A stretch of DNA of 64,000 nt from Vibrio sp. SCSIO 43137 (GCF_028201475.1 NZ_CP116384.1:248001-312000), one strand, 5' to 3'. Positions 18,596 through 27,718 are shown, counted from the first letter of the stretch. Program-made: numbers and translations. The notes: generated by a model not told the origin, from the letters alone.

Positions 18596-18958
18596 ATGGC
18601 TGAAATTCTACTTCGGATGGGCGAAAAACGCTTCTACGACGACAAAGCATTTCCCCGTGGTTTTGCGAAATCAGGAAACTTTACCATTCTGGAGGAAGAG
18701 CTGTTGATCTATTACGGCGACACTATGGATGGCTTAGAAACAGGACGGCTTGAACCGGAGAATGCTGAAGAGAAGCACTTTTTAAAGGCACTAAAAGATC
18801 CTAAAAAAGCCAATACCAAGCTGGAAACAACCTGGCTGAAGTACATTAAATATGCCCGTGGAAGAAAGCACTTCCATACGTTAAGCAGCAAAAAGCCTTC
18901 TGTTAGTCAGTCACTGATTGATTTAACGGAAGAGAGCAGTTCCGACTTTGAGGGCTAA
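18596..18958 (+). CDS. maoP: macrodomain Ori organisation protein MaoP
   Basis: The 120-residue protein matches MaoP (YifE): RFYDDKAFPRGFAKSGNFTI near the N-terminus and FHTLSSKKP near the C-terminus are the family hallmarks. In E. coli MaoP acts with the site maoS to organise the Ori macrodomain. ATG 18596 is preferred because TGAGGT lies 5-10 nt upstream; an in-frame ATG at 18572 has none. In this genome maoP is followed after 3 nt by an ATP-grasp gene, an arrangement that suggests co-expression. Confidence 0.88.
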   Translation: MAEILLRMGEKRFYDDKAFPRGFAKSGNFTILEEELLIYYGDTMDGLETGRLEPENAEEKHFLKALKDPKKANTKLETTWLKYIKYARGRKHFHTLSSKKPSVSQSLIDLTEESSSDFEG

Positions 18959-18961
18959 TCA

Positions 18962-20002
18962 TTGAACATCTGTTTCCTGATGTATCCATGGGAGCGTGTT
19001 TCCCCAGAATCCGATACCACCCTGAGATTAGTACATGAATGCGCTGTTCGCGGCCATACAGTGGCTATTACCACAACCAGCGGCCTGACCATTCGAGACA
19101 GTACGGTTTACGGTTTTTGCCAAATCATCAAAAAAGGTCAAAAGATTTCGGACAACATACCGAGATTCTACAAGCAGGTTGATTTTCAGAAAGCCAGACT
19201 GCCAATGGCCGGCTTTGATGTCATCTTTATGAGGGCAAATCCGCCACTGGATAACCTTGCCCTGAACTTTCTTGATTCCATTAAAAACGACACTCTGATT
19301 GTCAATGATCTGGAAGGTCTGCGTATTGCCAATAACAAGCTTTACACTGCCAGCATGGAGGGGATTGCCAGCGATTTTATCCCGGCGACTCACGTGTCAA
19401 AAAACCGCGATTATCTTCAGCGGGTACTGGAAGAGAGTGAGAGCGAAAAAATGATTCTGAAGCCTTTAAATGGTTTCGGTGGTCACGGCGTTATTGTTAT
19501 CGAAAAGAATGCCCGCCAGAACTTCCGTTCATTGCTCGATTTTTACATTGGTGAAGGTGACCGGAGCAACTACGTTATTCTGCAGGACTACATTGAAGGC
19601 GCTGAAGAGGGTGATAAACGCATTTTAATGCTAAATGGAGAACCTATCGGGGCTATGCGGCGCGTTCCTGCACAGGGAGAGATTCGCTCGAATATCCATG
19701 CCGGAGGAACCGTTGTTAAACACAGCATCACTAAGGAAGAGAAAAGATTGTGTGCCGCCATTGGTCCTAAACTGGTGCGTGACGGACTGTATTTCACCGG
19801 CCTTGATGTCATTGGCAATAAACTGGTAGAGGTAAATGTCCTCAGCCCGGGCGGAATTACCCGAATTAACAAGCTGAACCGCACCCGACTACAACGTCAG
19901 GTTATTGATTTTGTGGAAAACATCGTTCTTTCTAAAGATTTGATCTTACAAAGGAAGAATGTGTTCCGTCGTGCTGTGGAAGATGCTCACATTGAACCTT
20001 GA
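18962..20002 (+). CDS. GshB-like ATP-grasp ligase
   Basis: The 346-residue protein follows glutathione synthetase GshB along its length: NICFLMYPWERVSPESDTT at the start, NDLEGLRIANNKLYTA (about 116-131), ILKPLNGFGGHGV (about 165-177, ATP loop) and GLDVIGNKLVEVNVLSPGGI (about 280-299, Mg-binding). It is probably a paralogue rather than GshB, because it is coupled to a DUF1704 gene and lies away from gshA. The start is TTG 18962 with GAGGG about 9 nt upstream. Its last codons overlap the next gene, suggesting coupled translation of a ligase and a hydrolase. Confidence 0.82.
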   Translation: MNICFLMYPWERVSPESDTTLRLVHECAVRGHTVAITTTSGLTIRDSTVYGFCQIIKKGQKISDNIPRFYKQVDFQKARLPMAGFDVIFMRANPPLDNLALNFLDSIKNDTLIVNDLEGLRIANNKLYTASMEGIASDFIPATHVSKNRDYLQRVLEESESEKMILKPLNGFGGHGVIVIEKNARQNFRSLLDFYIGEGDRSNYVILQDYIEGAEEGDKRILMLNGEPIGAMRRVPAQGEIRSNIHAGGTVVKHSITKEEKRLCAAIGPKLVRDGLYFTGLDVIGNKLVEVNVLSPGGITRINKLNRTRLQRQVIDFVENIVLSKDLILQRKNVFRRAVEDAHIEP

Positions 20003-21992
20003 TGCCTCTTTTACCCTGGATGAAATGATCCGCATGATAGACCGGGAGCAACCCTTTCAGGGGTTGCTGGCCGGCAGTGGCTGTTTTATTAAAATCGATG
20101 AAGATCTGCCTGTAGTCTGTACAGCTATCCATGCCGGCAGCCAGATGCGGCCTGAGCTGATAAAGCAGTGCGAGTTAAGTACGGAAGAGAGATATTTCGA
20201 GGAAGATCCGTATACCGACCAGATGATTATGTCTCAGCCCATCACGCTTATTGGTCTGGACTCCCGGTTTGAATACGATCTTAACCGTCCCAAAGCTCTG
20301 AGTACTTACCACAAATCGGCATGGAACAAACAAGTATGGAAAAAGGCACTGTCGGAAAACCAGCGTAAGATCAGCCACTCTAAACATGAGTTGTTCTATC
20401 TGCTTTATGAAGCCTTGATCACTAAGCTGGAATCAATGTTTCGCCATGTTATCGTTTTTGATATGCACTCCTATAACCATCAGCGCATTGAAAAAGCCTC
20501 GCCTGTTTTTAACATCGGCAGTACTCAGATTGATATGGAACGTTGGGGGCCGATTGTTGAGCGTTTTACTTCAGAACTGAAGAAAATCCCTTTACCGAAC
20601 ATCAGCACCACCGCAGAAGTTGATGCTGTTTTTGAGGGAAGAGGATACCTTATTGCTCATACCAATGCTCATTTCGACAGAACCCTTGTGCTTCCCACAG
20701 AAGTGAAAAAGGTGTTTATGGATGAACAGAGCGGAGCGCTTTTCCCCCTTGTGCTGGAATCCGTTCAAATTGGTCTCAAACAGGCTTTTAGTGCCACCAG
20801 TGCCTACTTTCAGCGCAAAGTTAGTGCTAAATCCCGTGTGCGACGGGCAGATATGCTGAGCTCACAGATCGATACTTCTGTCCTGAGTGTCGACAAATCG
20901 TTGTTCCGGCTTGCGAAAAAAATAGAGACGCTGAAGTACGTTAACCCGACCAACTTAGTCCGGGAACGGGCGCGCTTTTTTGCTGCCCCGAGACGCTACA
21001 AACCCAACTATCGCTATCGCCAGTTGCCTGTTAATGCAAACGAGTTTAAGCATCAGCTCTATAAGTTGCCTATTGATCGGATTGCTGACCCTGATCTGAA
21101 AGGACTTTACAGTGACATGATCGATAAACTGAGTGAAAAGGTCGATCTGCTGACATCAGTGGGGCAAGACTCATTCTTATACAGCTCGCTTAAATACCAC
21201 GGCAGGCCAGATACTGCCGCCTTAAAGAATGCCCGCTTTTTACTCTATGCGCAGGAACTGGATGACGATGCTCAACCGGAAAAAGAGGCATCCTACGCCA
21301 AAACTTTGCTTTCTGAGGCGGCTAGCCGGTGGGGAATGAAGTGCAAGATTACTGAAACGGCATCCCTTGCTGCTAAAGCTATGGTCTCTTCCAATCCGCC
21401 GACGCTTTTTTTCAATAGCGGAGCGACATACGGGGAGAAAGAGATAGCACGACTTATCCAGCATGAACTTGGTGTGCATATGGCAACAACACTTAATGCC
21501 AGAATGCAGCCAATCTCAATATTCAGGCTGGGTTTACCGGGATCAACCTTTACTCAGGAAGGGCTGGCCATACTTGCGGAGTTTAAAGCGGGTTTTATGT
21601 CTTTGGACCGGCTTAAGATACTTGCGGCACGAGTTTTGGCTGTGGACTCTATGCTGAAAGAGCAGGACTTTTTCCAGACTTACTCTTACCTCACAGAAGA
21701 GCTTGAGATTGAAAGTCAGCTTGCCTTCAATATAACGACACGTGTCTATCGCGGTGGCGGTTTTACCAAAGACCATTTATATCTGGCAGGTTTTGTGGAA
21801 CTGCTGCATTTATCTGAAAGCCGAACGTTAGATAATTTATTGATCGGTAAATGCAGCGTTAAATATCATGATTTAATCGATGAGCTGGTTCACCGGCAAT
21901 GGTTAAAACCTCCGTTTCACGGGTTTGATACTACCGAAGAAGAGAACCCGCCGATTCTGGATTATTTAATCAGAACCCTGCGTAACAGATAG
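19959..21992 (+). CDS. N-formylglutamate amidohydrolase / DUF1704 metallopeptidase fusion
   Basis: A 677-residue two-domain protein. The N-terminal half (about 45-290) is N-formylglutamate-amidohydrolase-like, with VFDMHSYNH (167-174) as probable metal ligands and AHTNAHFD (233-240). The C-terminal half (about 360-670) is DUF1704, with HELGVH (502-507) and TQEGLA (532-537), the 'QEGLA motif' of proteins named flavohaemoglobin expression-modulating. HExxxH plus a downstream glutamate is a zincin pattern, and eukaryotic relatives of DUF1704 (MATCAP) remove the C-terminal tyrosine of tubulin. The substrate here is unknown. The start is uncertain: ATG 19959 has AAGGAAG too close, and ATG 19983 is an alternative. 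Confidence 0.85.
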   Translation: MCSVVLWKMLTLNLDASFTLDEMIRMIDREQPFQGLLAGSGCFIKIDEDLPVVCTAIHAGSQMRPELIKQCELSTEERYFEEDPYTDQMIMSQPITLIGLDSRFEYDLNRPKALSTYHKSAWNKQVWKKALSENQRKISHSKHELFYLLYEALITKLESMFRHVIVFDMHSYNHQRIEKASPVFNIGSTQIDMERWGPIVERFTSELKKIPLPNISTTAEVDAVFEGRGYLIAHTNAHFDRTLVLPTEVKKVFMDEQSGALFPLVLESVQIGLKQAFSATSAYFQRKVSAKSRVRRADMLSSQIDTSVLSVDKSLFRLAKKIETLKYVNPTNLVRERARFFAAPRRYKPNYRYRQLPVNANEFKHQLYKLPIDRIADPDLKGLYSDMIDKLSEKVDLLTSVGQDSFLYSSLKYHGRPDTAALKNARFLLYAQELDDDAQPEKEASYAKTLLSEAASRWGMKCKITETASLAAKAMVSSNPPTLFFNSGATYGEKEIARLIQHELGVHMATTLNARMQPISIFRLGLPGSTFTQEGLAILAEFKAGFMSLDRLKILAARVLAVDSMLKEQDFFQTYSYLTEELEIESQLAFNITTRVYRGGGFTKDHLYLAGFVELLHLSESRTLDNLLIGKCSVKYHDLIDELVHRQWLKPPFHGFDTTEEENPPILDYLIRTLRNR

Positions 21993-22125
21993 CCTCTTTT
22001 AACTAAGTCAACTACAGGCAAAAATGCTTCTAAAAAGCGGTTGCATTTATCGTGATGTAATCGCTTTAAATCAAAGTGTTACCTACCCAATCAATCGATT
22101 TTTCTGCGCTGTTTTAAAGGACGAA

Positions 22126-22145
22126 TATCGAATTTTTATTCGATA
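22126..22145. promoter_or_regulatory. 20-bp inverted repeat upstream of MFS gene
   Basis: TATCGAAT (22126-22133) and ATTCGATA (22138-22145) are perfect inverted halves around TTTT, 133 bp before the GTG start. No regulator gene is directly linked except the convergent Lrp-type gene. Confidence 0.4.
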
Positions 22146-22278
22146 GATTTTCTTTATCGTGAAGATAAAATTTTTTCGTTTTACTACCACCTCTGAAAGC
22201 CTCATATTCGCCGGAAATTACTTATCTAATCCCATAGTTCACTCTATTTTCGCACGTTCATCAAAGGAGGTAACGCGA

Positions 22279-23439
22279 GTGGAAAGCACAACTGATTTCG
22301 CTGTAAAAACAGGATTTAAAGTACCCGTTGCCGCGCTATCACTTTATGCCATTGCGTCAGCCTACCTGATGACGCTAATACCACTGTTACTGGGTGAATA
22401 TGGGATTGATGCTAATAACGCGAGTTGGTTAGCTAGTGTGTTTTTTGCCGGTCTGTTTGTAGGAACGTCTGCCATTAAACCTGTAGTGAAATTTATCGGC
22501 CACCGCATGGCTTTTATTGTCTGCTTATCACTATTTATCGCGACCATTGTAGTACTTCCGTTAGCACCCGTGGCGTGGGTATGGTTTATTGCCCGCTTTG
22601 TCGGTGGCATAGCGGTGGCCGGTCTTTTCGTTGTTGTTGAATCGTGGTTGCTTGCCGGAGATGAAGCAAGCCGGGCGAAACGATTTGGCTTATATATGTG
22701 CTCCATCACCGGTGGCGTGGCATTGGGTCAGCTGGGAATAGGTTTTGTCGGCATTCAGGGGCTGATTCCGTTTGTAGTCATACTCTCTTTATTGAGTGCA
22801 GCACTTGTGGTCATGATGTTTATTCCGACTCAGCCACCTCAAAGTCACAACTCTGCCACCTTGTCATTCAGGCAAATTTCTAAACTAAGCCATGCAGCTA
22901 TCATCGGCTGTACGGTTGCGGGGTTAATACAGAGCGCAATTTACGGACTAATGCCGCTTGAATTAACCCATCGTGATGTATCTCAGACTCATCTGAGCTT
23001 GTTAATGGCATTGATCATTGTTGGCGGGATGTTGGTTCAGGCAGTTATTCCCTTATTGATCAGAGTTGTCGGACGCACGCCTTTAATGGGAATGTTTTGT
23101 CTTCTTGGAGTGTTCGCAATTGGTCTGGTTATTTTAAATAGCCACCATAATGTATTGGCTATCAGCTTACTGTTAATTGGTATGGCAAGCTATGCCCTTT
23201 ACCCCATCGCCATCAACTTAGGCTGCGATAAGTTAGACAAGAGCTTAATAGTTTCTGCGAGTCAGATAATGCTGTTTTGCTATAGTCTTGGCTCTGTTAT
23301 TGGCCCCGTGATCGCAGGCTGGTTTATGGAGAGCACACAAGGCTTAATGACTTACCTGCTTGCCATTATGATGGCGACAGCTATTTACATGTTTATCGCC
23401 AGTATTCGTACTAATAAACATGCCATAGCAGGAGAGTAA
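22279..23439 (+). CDS. MFS transporter, YcaD-like
   Basis: A 386-residue protein with about twelve membrane helices. FAGLFVGTSAIKPVVKFIGHR (loop between helices 2 and 3) and RFVGGIAVAGLFVVVESWLL resemble YcaD-type facilitators. The substrate is unknown. I place the start at GTG 22279 because the full consensus AAAGGAGGT lies at 22263-22271, with 7 nt spacing; the frame is open further upstream to 22159 but that part looks non-coding. It converges on the Lrp-type regulator. Confidence 0.85.
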   Translation: MESTTDFAVKTGFKVPVAALSLYAIASAYLMTLIPLLLGEYGIDANNASWLASVFFAGLFVGTSAIKPVVKFIGHRMAFIVCLSLFIATIVVLPLAPVAWVWFIARFVGGIAVAGLFVVVESWLLAGDEASRAKRFGLYMCSITGGVALGQLGIGFVGIQGLIPFVVILSLLSAALVVMMFIPTQPPQSHNSATLSFRQISKLSHAAIIGCTVAGLIQSAIYGLMPLELTHRDVSQTHLSLLMALIIVGGMLVQAVIPLLIRVVGRTPLMGMFCLLGVFAIGLVILNSHHNVLAISLLLIGMASYALYPIAINLGCDKLDKSLIVSASQIMLFCYSLGSVIGPVIAGWFMESTQGLMTYLLAIMMATAIYMFIASIRTNKHAIAGE

Positions 23440-23448
23440 CCGGAGAAC

Positions 23449-23892
23449 TTACGCACGCTGGTCTTTAGGAGAATCCATAACCACGTGCGTTGTTATTTTT
23501 GCGATATGTGGAAGCTTTCCGAGTGTATCCGCATGAAAGGCTTTATAGCTTTTCAGGTCTGCTGTTTCCACTCGAAGCAGGTATTCAAATTCTCCCGTCA
23601 GGTTGTGGCATTCCACTATCTCATCTGAAATCGAAATAGCGTTTTCAAACTGTTTCTGAGCTTCACTGGTATGGGAATCTAGCCCCACTGTTACGTAAGC
23701 AACGAAATTGCGACCAAGTGCGGCGTAATCAATGATGGCTTTATAGCCTTTGATGATCCCTTTGCTTTCTAAATCCTGAACTCGGCGCAAACAAGCGGAA
23801 GGAGAGAGGCCAATCTTCTGTGCCAGTTCTGCGTTGGTGATTCTGCCGCTCTTAGCTAACTCCTGCAATATTCTGTCGTTAAGTCTATTCAT
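23449..23892 (-). CDS. Lrp/AsnC family regulator
   Basis: A 147-residue protein. Residues 1-60 form the HTH (LNDRILQELAKSGRITNAEL, then LSPSACLRRVQDLE) and residues 65-140 the RAM ligand-sensing domain. It is divergent from a DUF2000 gene across 122 bp and convergent with the MFS gene. It likely controls the DUF2000 gene and itself in response to an amino acid. Confidence 0.92.
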   Translation of the reverse strand: MNRLNDRILQELAKSGRITNAELAQKIGLSPSACLRRVQDLESKGIIKGYKAIIDYAALGRNFVAYVTVGLDSHTSEAQKQFENAISISDEIVECHNLTGEFEYLLRVETADLKSYKAFHADTLGKLPHIAKITTHVVMDSPKDQRA

Positions 23893-23916
23893 GATTAAAG
23901 TATGTTGTGAATTTTG

Positions 23917-23932
23917 TATTGTGGTAACAATA
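23917..23932. promoter_or_regulatory. Lrp-type operator candidate
   Basis: TATTGT-GGTA-ACAATA is a perfect 6-4-6 inverted repeat midway between the divergent Lrp-type and DUF2000 genes, an expected position for a shared operator. Confidence 0.45.
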
Positions 23933-24014
23933 TAAATAAATTTTATTGCGCGTAAAGCCGTATATAGTGTTCTTTCCTATTTACGTGATTATTTATTCAA
24001 AGGAAGAGTTAGCT

Positions 24015-24446
24015 ATGAAGCCGTTGCCGGATGAAACTTCGAAAAGATTTGTTGCCGTATTAAACAAGAAAATGGACATTGGCCGTACGGTAAATGTTCT
24101 TGGTCATCTTAGTGTTGGTTTGTCTGATTTTCTGCCGGAAGGTGATGCCGTTTACGTTGACTATATCGATCAGGATAAAAACCAGCATAAAAACATATCC
24201 CACTATCCGTTTATCGTTTTAAAGGCTGATAATTCCAATAAAATCAGAAAGGTAAGAGAAGAGGCTATTGCGCAAGGTATTACGTTCACCGACTTTACCG
24301 ACACAATGACAGAGGGTGGTTCAACCGTACAGCAAGAGGTAACCGCATCTACGCCAGAAGTTGATTTAAATTATCTGGGGATCTGCCTGTTCGGAGAGAC
24401 GGAAGCACTAAGAGCAATCACAAAGAAGTTTAGTTTGTATAAGTAG
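24015..24446 (+). CDS. DUF2000 family protein
   Basis: The 144-residue protein begins MKPLPDETSKRFVAVLNKKM and continues DIGRTVNVLGHLSVGL, characteristic of DUF2000, a family with a peptidyl-tRNA-hydrolase-like fold and no firm function. ATG 24015 is preferred over ATG 23946 because AAAGGAAG lies 8 nt upstream. Divergence from the Lrp gene is the common DUF2000 context and suggests amino-acid-linked regulation. Confidence 0.8.
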   Translation: MKPLPDETSKRFVAVLNKKMDIGRTVNVLGHLSVGLSDFLPEGDAVYVDYIDQDKNQHKNISHYPFIVLKADNSNKIRKVREEAIAQGITFTDFTDTMTEGGSTVQQEVTASTPEVDLNYLGICLFGETEALRAITKKFSLYK

Positions 24447-24561
24447 TCAGGCAAAGCTTCTAAAGTACTTTCAATTAATTTAAAAAAACTCTTTACCTCA
24501 TGTTAACTTGAGGTATTAGCATGTACGACGTGGATTACAAAAATACTTTAAGGAGAGAAGA

Positions 24562-24981
24562 ATGATCCAGTTAGAACATGTGAACTTAGTGGTAAAGAAT
24601 ATCCCTGAAATGCTGACGTTTTATCAGGCGGCATTTCCCCATTGGTATGTGCGCGATGAAGGAAAAGGAGAGTGGTACGGTAAAGCACGTAACTGGCTCC
24701 ATTTTGGTGATGAGTATCAGTACATCGCCATGAGTGATCATGGTGAAGGAGAAAACCGTGATTTATCCGGCCATCAGGTTGGTCTGGCTCACTTTGCTTA
24801 TGTCACTCATAACATTGACGGTGTTATTGAAAGGCTGACTCAGGCTGGTTTCCCCATAGCCAAAGATGGTGCTGAAGAACCTTATCGTAAGAATATCTAT
24901 TTTATTGATCCGGCTGGCTTTGAAGTGGAGTTTGTGGAGTACCTTAGTGATGATCCCAAGCTGCGTAACCAATCAAGTTAA
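24562..24981 (+). CDS. VOC/glyoxalase-fold protein
   Basis: A 139-residue protein with two beta-alpha-beta-beta-beta units. IQLEHVNLVVKNIPEMLTFY (2-21) carries the first metal-ligand histidine, H6. GLAHFAYVTHNIDGVIERL supplies the second, and GFEVEFVEY a C-terminal glutamate. Family members are metal-dependent isomerases, dioxygenases or resistance proteins; the reaction is undetermined. AAGGAGAGAAG precedes ATG 24562. Its last eleven codons recur in diverged form at 27651-27686. Confidence 0.85.
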   Translation: MIQLEHVNLVVKNIPEMLTFYQAAFPHWYVRDEGKGEWYGKARNWLHFGDEYQYIAMSDHGEGENRDLSGHQVGLAHFAYVTHNIDGVIERLTQAGFPIAKDGAEEPYRKNIYFIDPAGFEVEFVEYLSDDPKLRNQSS

Positions 24982-25146
24982 TACATCTCTTCATATTTTC
25001 GGTTGAACTGGGAAAAATACCAGATAGCAGAGGTTTTAATGGCTGTTAAAAACTGAGCAGATTGATTAGGCTTATCTGCACTGGTATTTCTAAACCGGCA
25101 TTAACGAGCATGACAGCTCGTTTGCTAACACAAAGAGACATAAAAT

Positions 25147-25845
25147 ATGAAGAAAATAGGTGTGATCAATGCCGTTTTAACCGGAAAAACAGAGTCGTTT
25201 GCTCACGGTTCCCAAAGTGCCATTAACAAGAAAGTAGCTTCAGGACGACAGCAGGCTGACTCCCTTGGTTTTATCTATGATGAACAGGGCGATCCTCGGT
25301 TTCATGGTGGTGTTCATAAGGCTATTCATATTTATCCTTCTGAACATTATGCAGACTGGCAAAATGAGATAGGTGAAAAATCAGCTCTTAAATCAGTAGG
25401 CGCATTCGGGGAAAACCTGAGTTGTTCTGGTATTACCGAGTCAGCAGTGTGCCTGAAAGATAAAATTCGTATTGGCTCAACCTTACTTGAAGTTTCTCAG
25501 GGACGAATGCCTTGCTGGAAACTTAACGTCCGGTTTGAGCAGAACGATATGGCTCAAAGGCTACAGGACACGTTAAGAACCGGCTGGTATTTCAGGGTGC
25601 TTGAAGAAGGAGAGATAGGCTCCGGTGATGAGATCTTTTTATGTGAAAGACCTTATCCGAAGTGGTCATTATCCCGCATTATGAGTGCTATCTTTACGGG
25701 TTGCTTAGACAATGATGAGTTAAGCCAACTAGCTGATATCCCTCTTGAAGAGTCATGGCACAGACTTGTTATCAATCGTCTGGAAAAAGGTGTAGTAGAA
25801 AACTGGCAACCGAGATTAGTTGGGCCGACTGGTGAGGCAGACTAA
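25147..25845 (+). CDS. MOSC domain protein, YiiM-like
   Basis: The 232-residue protein has GDPRFHGGVHKAIHIYP (48-64), GAFGENLSCSGI (85-96) and GRMPCWKLNVRF (119-130) with the conserved cysteine C123, all typical of MOSC/YiiM. E. coli YiiM is a molybdenum-cofactor enzyme reducing N-hydroxylated bases. A C-terminal alpha-helical extension (about 165-232) also fits YiiM. It stands alone, followed by a hairpin terminator. Confidence 0.9.
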   Translation: MKKIGVINAVLTGKTESFAHGSQSAINKKVASGRQQADSLGFIYDEQGDPRFHGGVHKAIHIYPSEHYADWQNEIGEKSALKSVGAFGENLSCSGITESAVCLKDKIRIGSTLLEVSQGRMPCWKLNVRFEQNDMAQRLQDTLRTGWYFRVLEEGEIGSGDEIFLCERPYPKWSLSRIMSAIFTGCLDNDELSQLADIPLEESWHRLVINRLEKGVVENWQPRLVGPTGEAD

Positions 25846-25891
25846 TTTAACTATCGGCAGGTTTGATTTCTTACATCTGCTGTTGGTTAGG

Positions 25892-25926
25892 CTCAGCACA
25901 TCAAAATAATAATATGATGTGCTGAG
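25892..25926 (+). terminator. terminator hairpin after MOSC gene
   Basis: CTCAGCACATCA (25892-25903) pairs with TGATGTGCTGAG (25915-25926), followed by TTTGCTTT. The same stem sequence, with CACACC for CACATC, recurs at 27719-27747. Confidence 0.75.
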
Positions 25927-25977
25927 TTTGCTTTAGGTGTTTCTTTTAAGAAATTGTTCAGGAAATAAGTACTTGTT

Positions 25978-27285
25978 TTAATTTTTATACTTCATAATCA
26001 AGTCACCAGTTTCATCTCCTTTTGAGGTACCGTCAGGAAAGGTATGGAAATAATCGAATACATCACCCTGATTGACGGTAACCTTCGAGCCTCTTTTTAG
26101 TTCAGGAACATTATAGGGTTCATTCCGCAATAGCCCCTCAATCGTTTGATTGTCCCATTTAACTACTTCTATCCACATCCATTCATTTCCACCATCAGCC
26201 GTCAAAAAGGGAGCCTTAACCTGAATATATTCACCAGGTTCAAGTCCGGCGTTAAAACTGGTTCTCAATTGATTTAACTGAGTTTTTGCCCGTTTGCTCG
26301 CCGCGAGGATTTCTTCATTGTGTTTTACCTGAAGTAGAGGATCGTGACGGCCAAACACTGAGGTAAGGAAAGATTCATGCTTTTCACTGAGAGTTTCTCC
26401 TTCAGCATCATCGAATACAAGCTCAATCAATTCATTATATGGGTCACCCTCTTCCCACTTAGCTTCACCTATACCTATTACGGCGTGACCTTTAGCATTT
26501 TCATACAAGCTATCTAATAGCGCTTCTTTGTAGTGGGACTCTTTGAGTTTACTGATATCTATATTTAGTTTTTGGTCTGCAATTTTCTGGTTTTCAGCTA
26601 AGAGTTGGGTAGTCAGATTTACTAATCGTCCTATATTGTCTGAATATGACCAGGTAAAATCGTTTACAACAACATCAGGTAGTCCGAACTTCGCCATACC
26701 CAATGTAATTGCTCTTGTCGAGCCATTATCTTCATAAGAGTGAATAACAATGTTGTCTTTAATGACGGGCAGAAACTCTGACCAAGAGTCCATTCTTTTA
26801 ACTTTCCAGGCGTTTGCTGAAAATAGTTCTCTGGTCTCAGAATCCCATATTGTTGCATCGTATTTTGAAGCTAACTCGAACATCCAGTTATTTAGCTTTT
26901 TATTGCTTTCAAACGCAGATTGTATTGGTACGGCAATGTCAACCATTAGTGCTTTGTTTGACGATTGAATCTGCTCAGTTTGCTGGCTTGTTAAACCGCG
27001 GCCAAAATAAGCTAAGTAACTTGGGCCAGGTACCGGATAGGTTTCAGAAAAATCTGTTATATGATCAAGAACAACGTAAGGCTTGTCTACTGTTTCAGGC
27101 AGCTTTTTCACCTTTGTAAATCCGTTTGGGATTAAGCCCGAAGTGGGAATGGATGGAGCATTTTCCTGTGGGTAAAAGTAAATGATAGTTCGGTATCTAA
27201 TGTCTGCAAAACTGGCAATAGATAAAGCCGAGTAACAAAGGAAAAACAGAGAAATAAACCATCTCATCACTAGCTTTGATTTCAT
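25978..27285 (-). CDS. secreted DUF2314 protein
   Basis: A 435-residue protein with an N-terminal signal peptide (hydrophobic FISLFFLCYSALSIASF, about 10-26). The last 95 residues form a DUF2314 domain: EYIQVKAPFLTADGGNEWMW, then GLLRNEPYNVPELKRGSKV and FDYFHTFPDG. The preceding 310 residues are not familiar to me. The function of DUF2314 is unknown. It is isolated on the minus strand between two related terminator hairpins and the two VOC tail copies, so it may be acquired DNA. Confidence 0.7.
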   Translation of the reverse strand: MKSKLVMRWFISLFFLCYSALSIASFADIRYRTIIYFYPQENAPSIPTSGLIPNGFTKVKKLPETVDKPYVVLDHITDFSETYPVPGPSYLAYFGRGLTSQQTEQIQSSNKALMVDIAVPIQSAFESNKKLNNWMFELASKYDATIWDSETRELFSANAWKVKRMDSWSEFLPVIKDNIVIHSYEDNGSTRAITLGMAKFGLPDVVVNDFTWSYSDNIGRLVNLTTQLLAENQKIADQKLNIDISKLKESHYKEALLDSLYENAKGHAVIGIGEAKWEEGDPYNELIELVFDDAEGETLSEKHESFLTSVFGRHDPLLQVKHNEEILAASKRAKTQLNQLRTSFNAGLEPGEYIQVKAPFLTADGGNEWMWIEVVKWDNQTIEGLLRNEPYNVPELKRGSKVTVNQGDVFDYFHTFPDGTSKGDETGDLIMKYKN

Positions 27286-27650
27286 GAATTAGCTCTTCTT
27301 TTTAATTTATCGTTGGTAATGGGCATGAACTTGACTCAGTCGATTGTATGTCAGTAAATATATCTAGTTGTTATTCCGTAAGTTAAATTGTGATGTGCGA
27401 TAGGTTGCATTGTTGAGTTTAAGGCATTAGAACGCTAGTTTTGTCCGGATGGATCTATTATCAAAAGTGCTATTTTGTTACCGTATAATCAATCAGTTGG
27501 ATAATTAGTTAGTATAATTTCAATAAGATTAAGCTAAGTACCTTGCACTTGTCTTTTTGCGAAGGTTCGTACCAATAAACAAGTTCCATTTCTATAATGT
27601 ATTGTACATTTTCAATTTCATAACTATTTCTACTACTGGTTGGTGGTTTT
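27286..27650. other. AT-rich intergenic stretch
   Basis: Upstream of the DUF2314 gene (its promoter must lie here) and ending at the displaced VOC tail. I see no ORF or RNA gene and no clear symmetrical element. Confidence 0.3.
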
Positions 27651-27686
27651 AGCGATGACCCCAAGCTGCGTAACAGCTCCAGTTAA
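27651..27686 (+). pseudogene. displaced copy of the VOC gene's 3' end
   Basis: The frame reads SDDPKLRNSSS and stop, against SDDPKLRNQSS and stop at the end of the intact VOC gene (24946-24981). The 36 nt agree at 30 positions, including a run of CCCAAGCTGCGTAAC. No VOC sequence precedes it. A terminator hairpin follows at 27719, as expected behind a gene end. Confidence 0.55.
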
Positions 27687-27718
27687 TATCGCGGGATCTG
27701 CAAATGATTCAGAAATAG

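Noticed and set aside
22159..22278. N-terminal extension of the MFS protein from ATG 22159
   Set aside because: A consensus AAAGGAGGT precedes GTG 22279, and the extra residues lack similarity to transporters and fall over a palindromic promoter element.
27286..27650. Integron attC-like sequence
   Set aside because: Words such as GAACGCTAG are present but no paired GTTRRRY/RYYYAAC ends or long imperfect stem could be traced.
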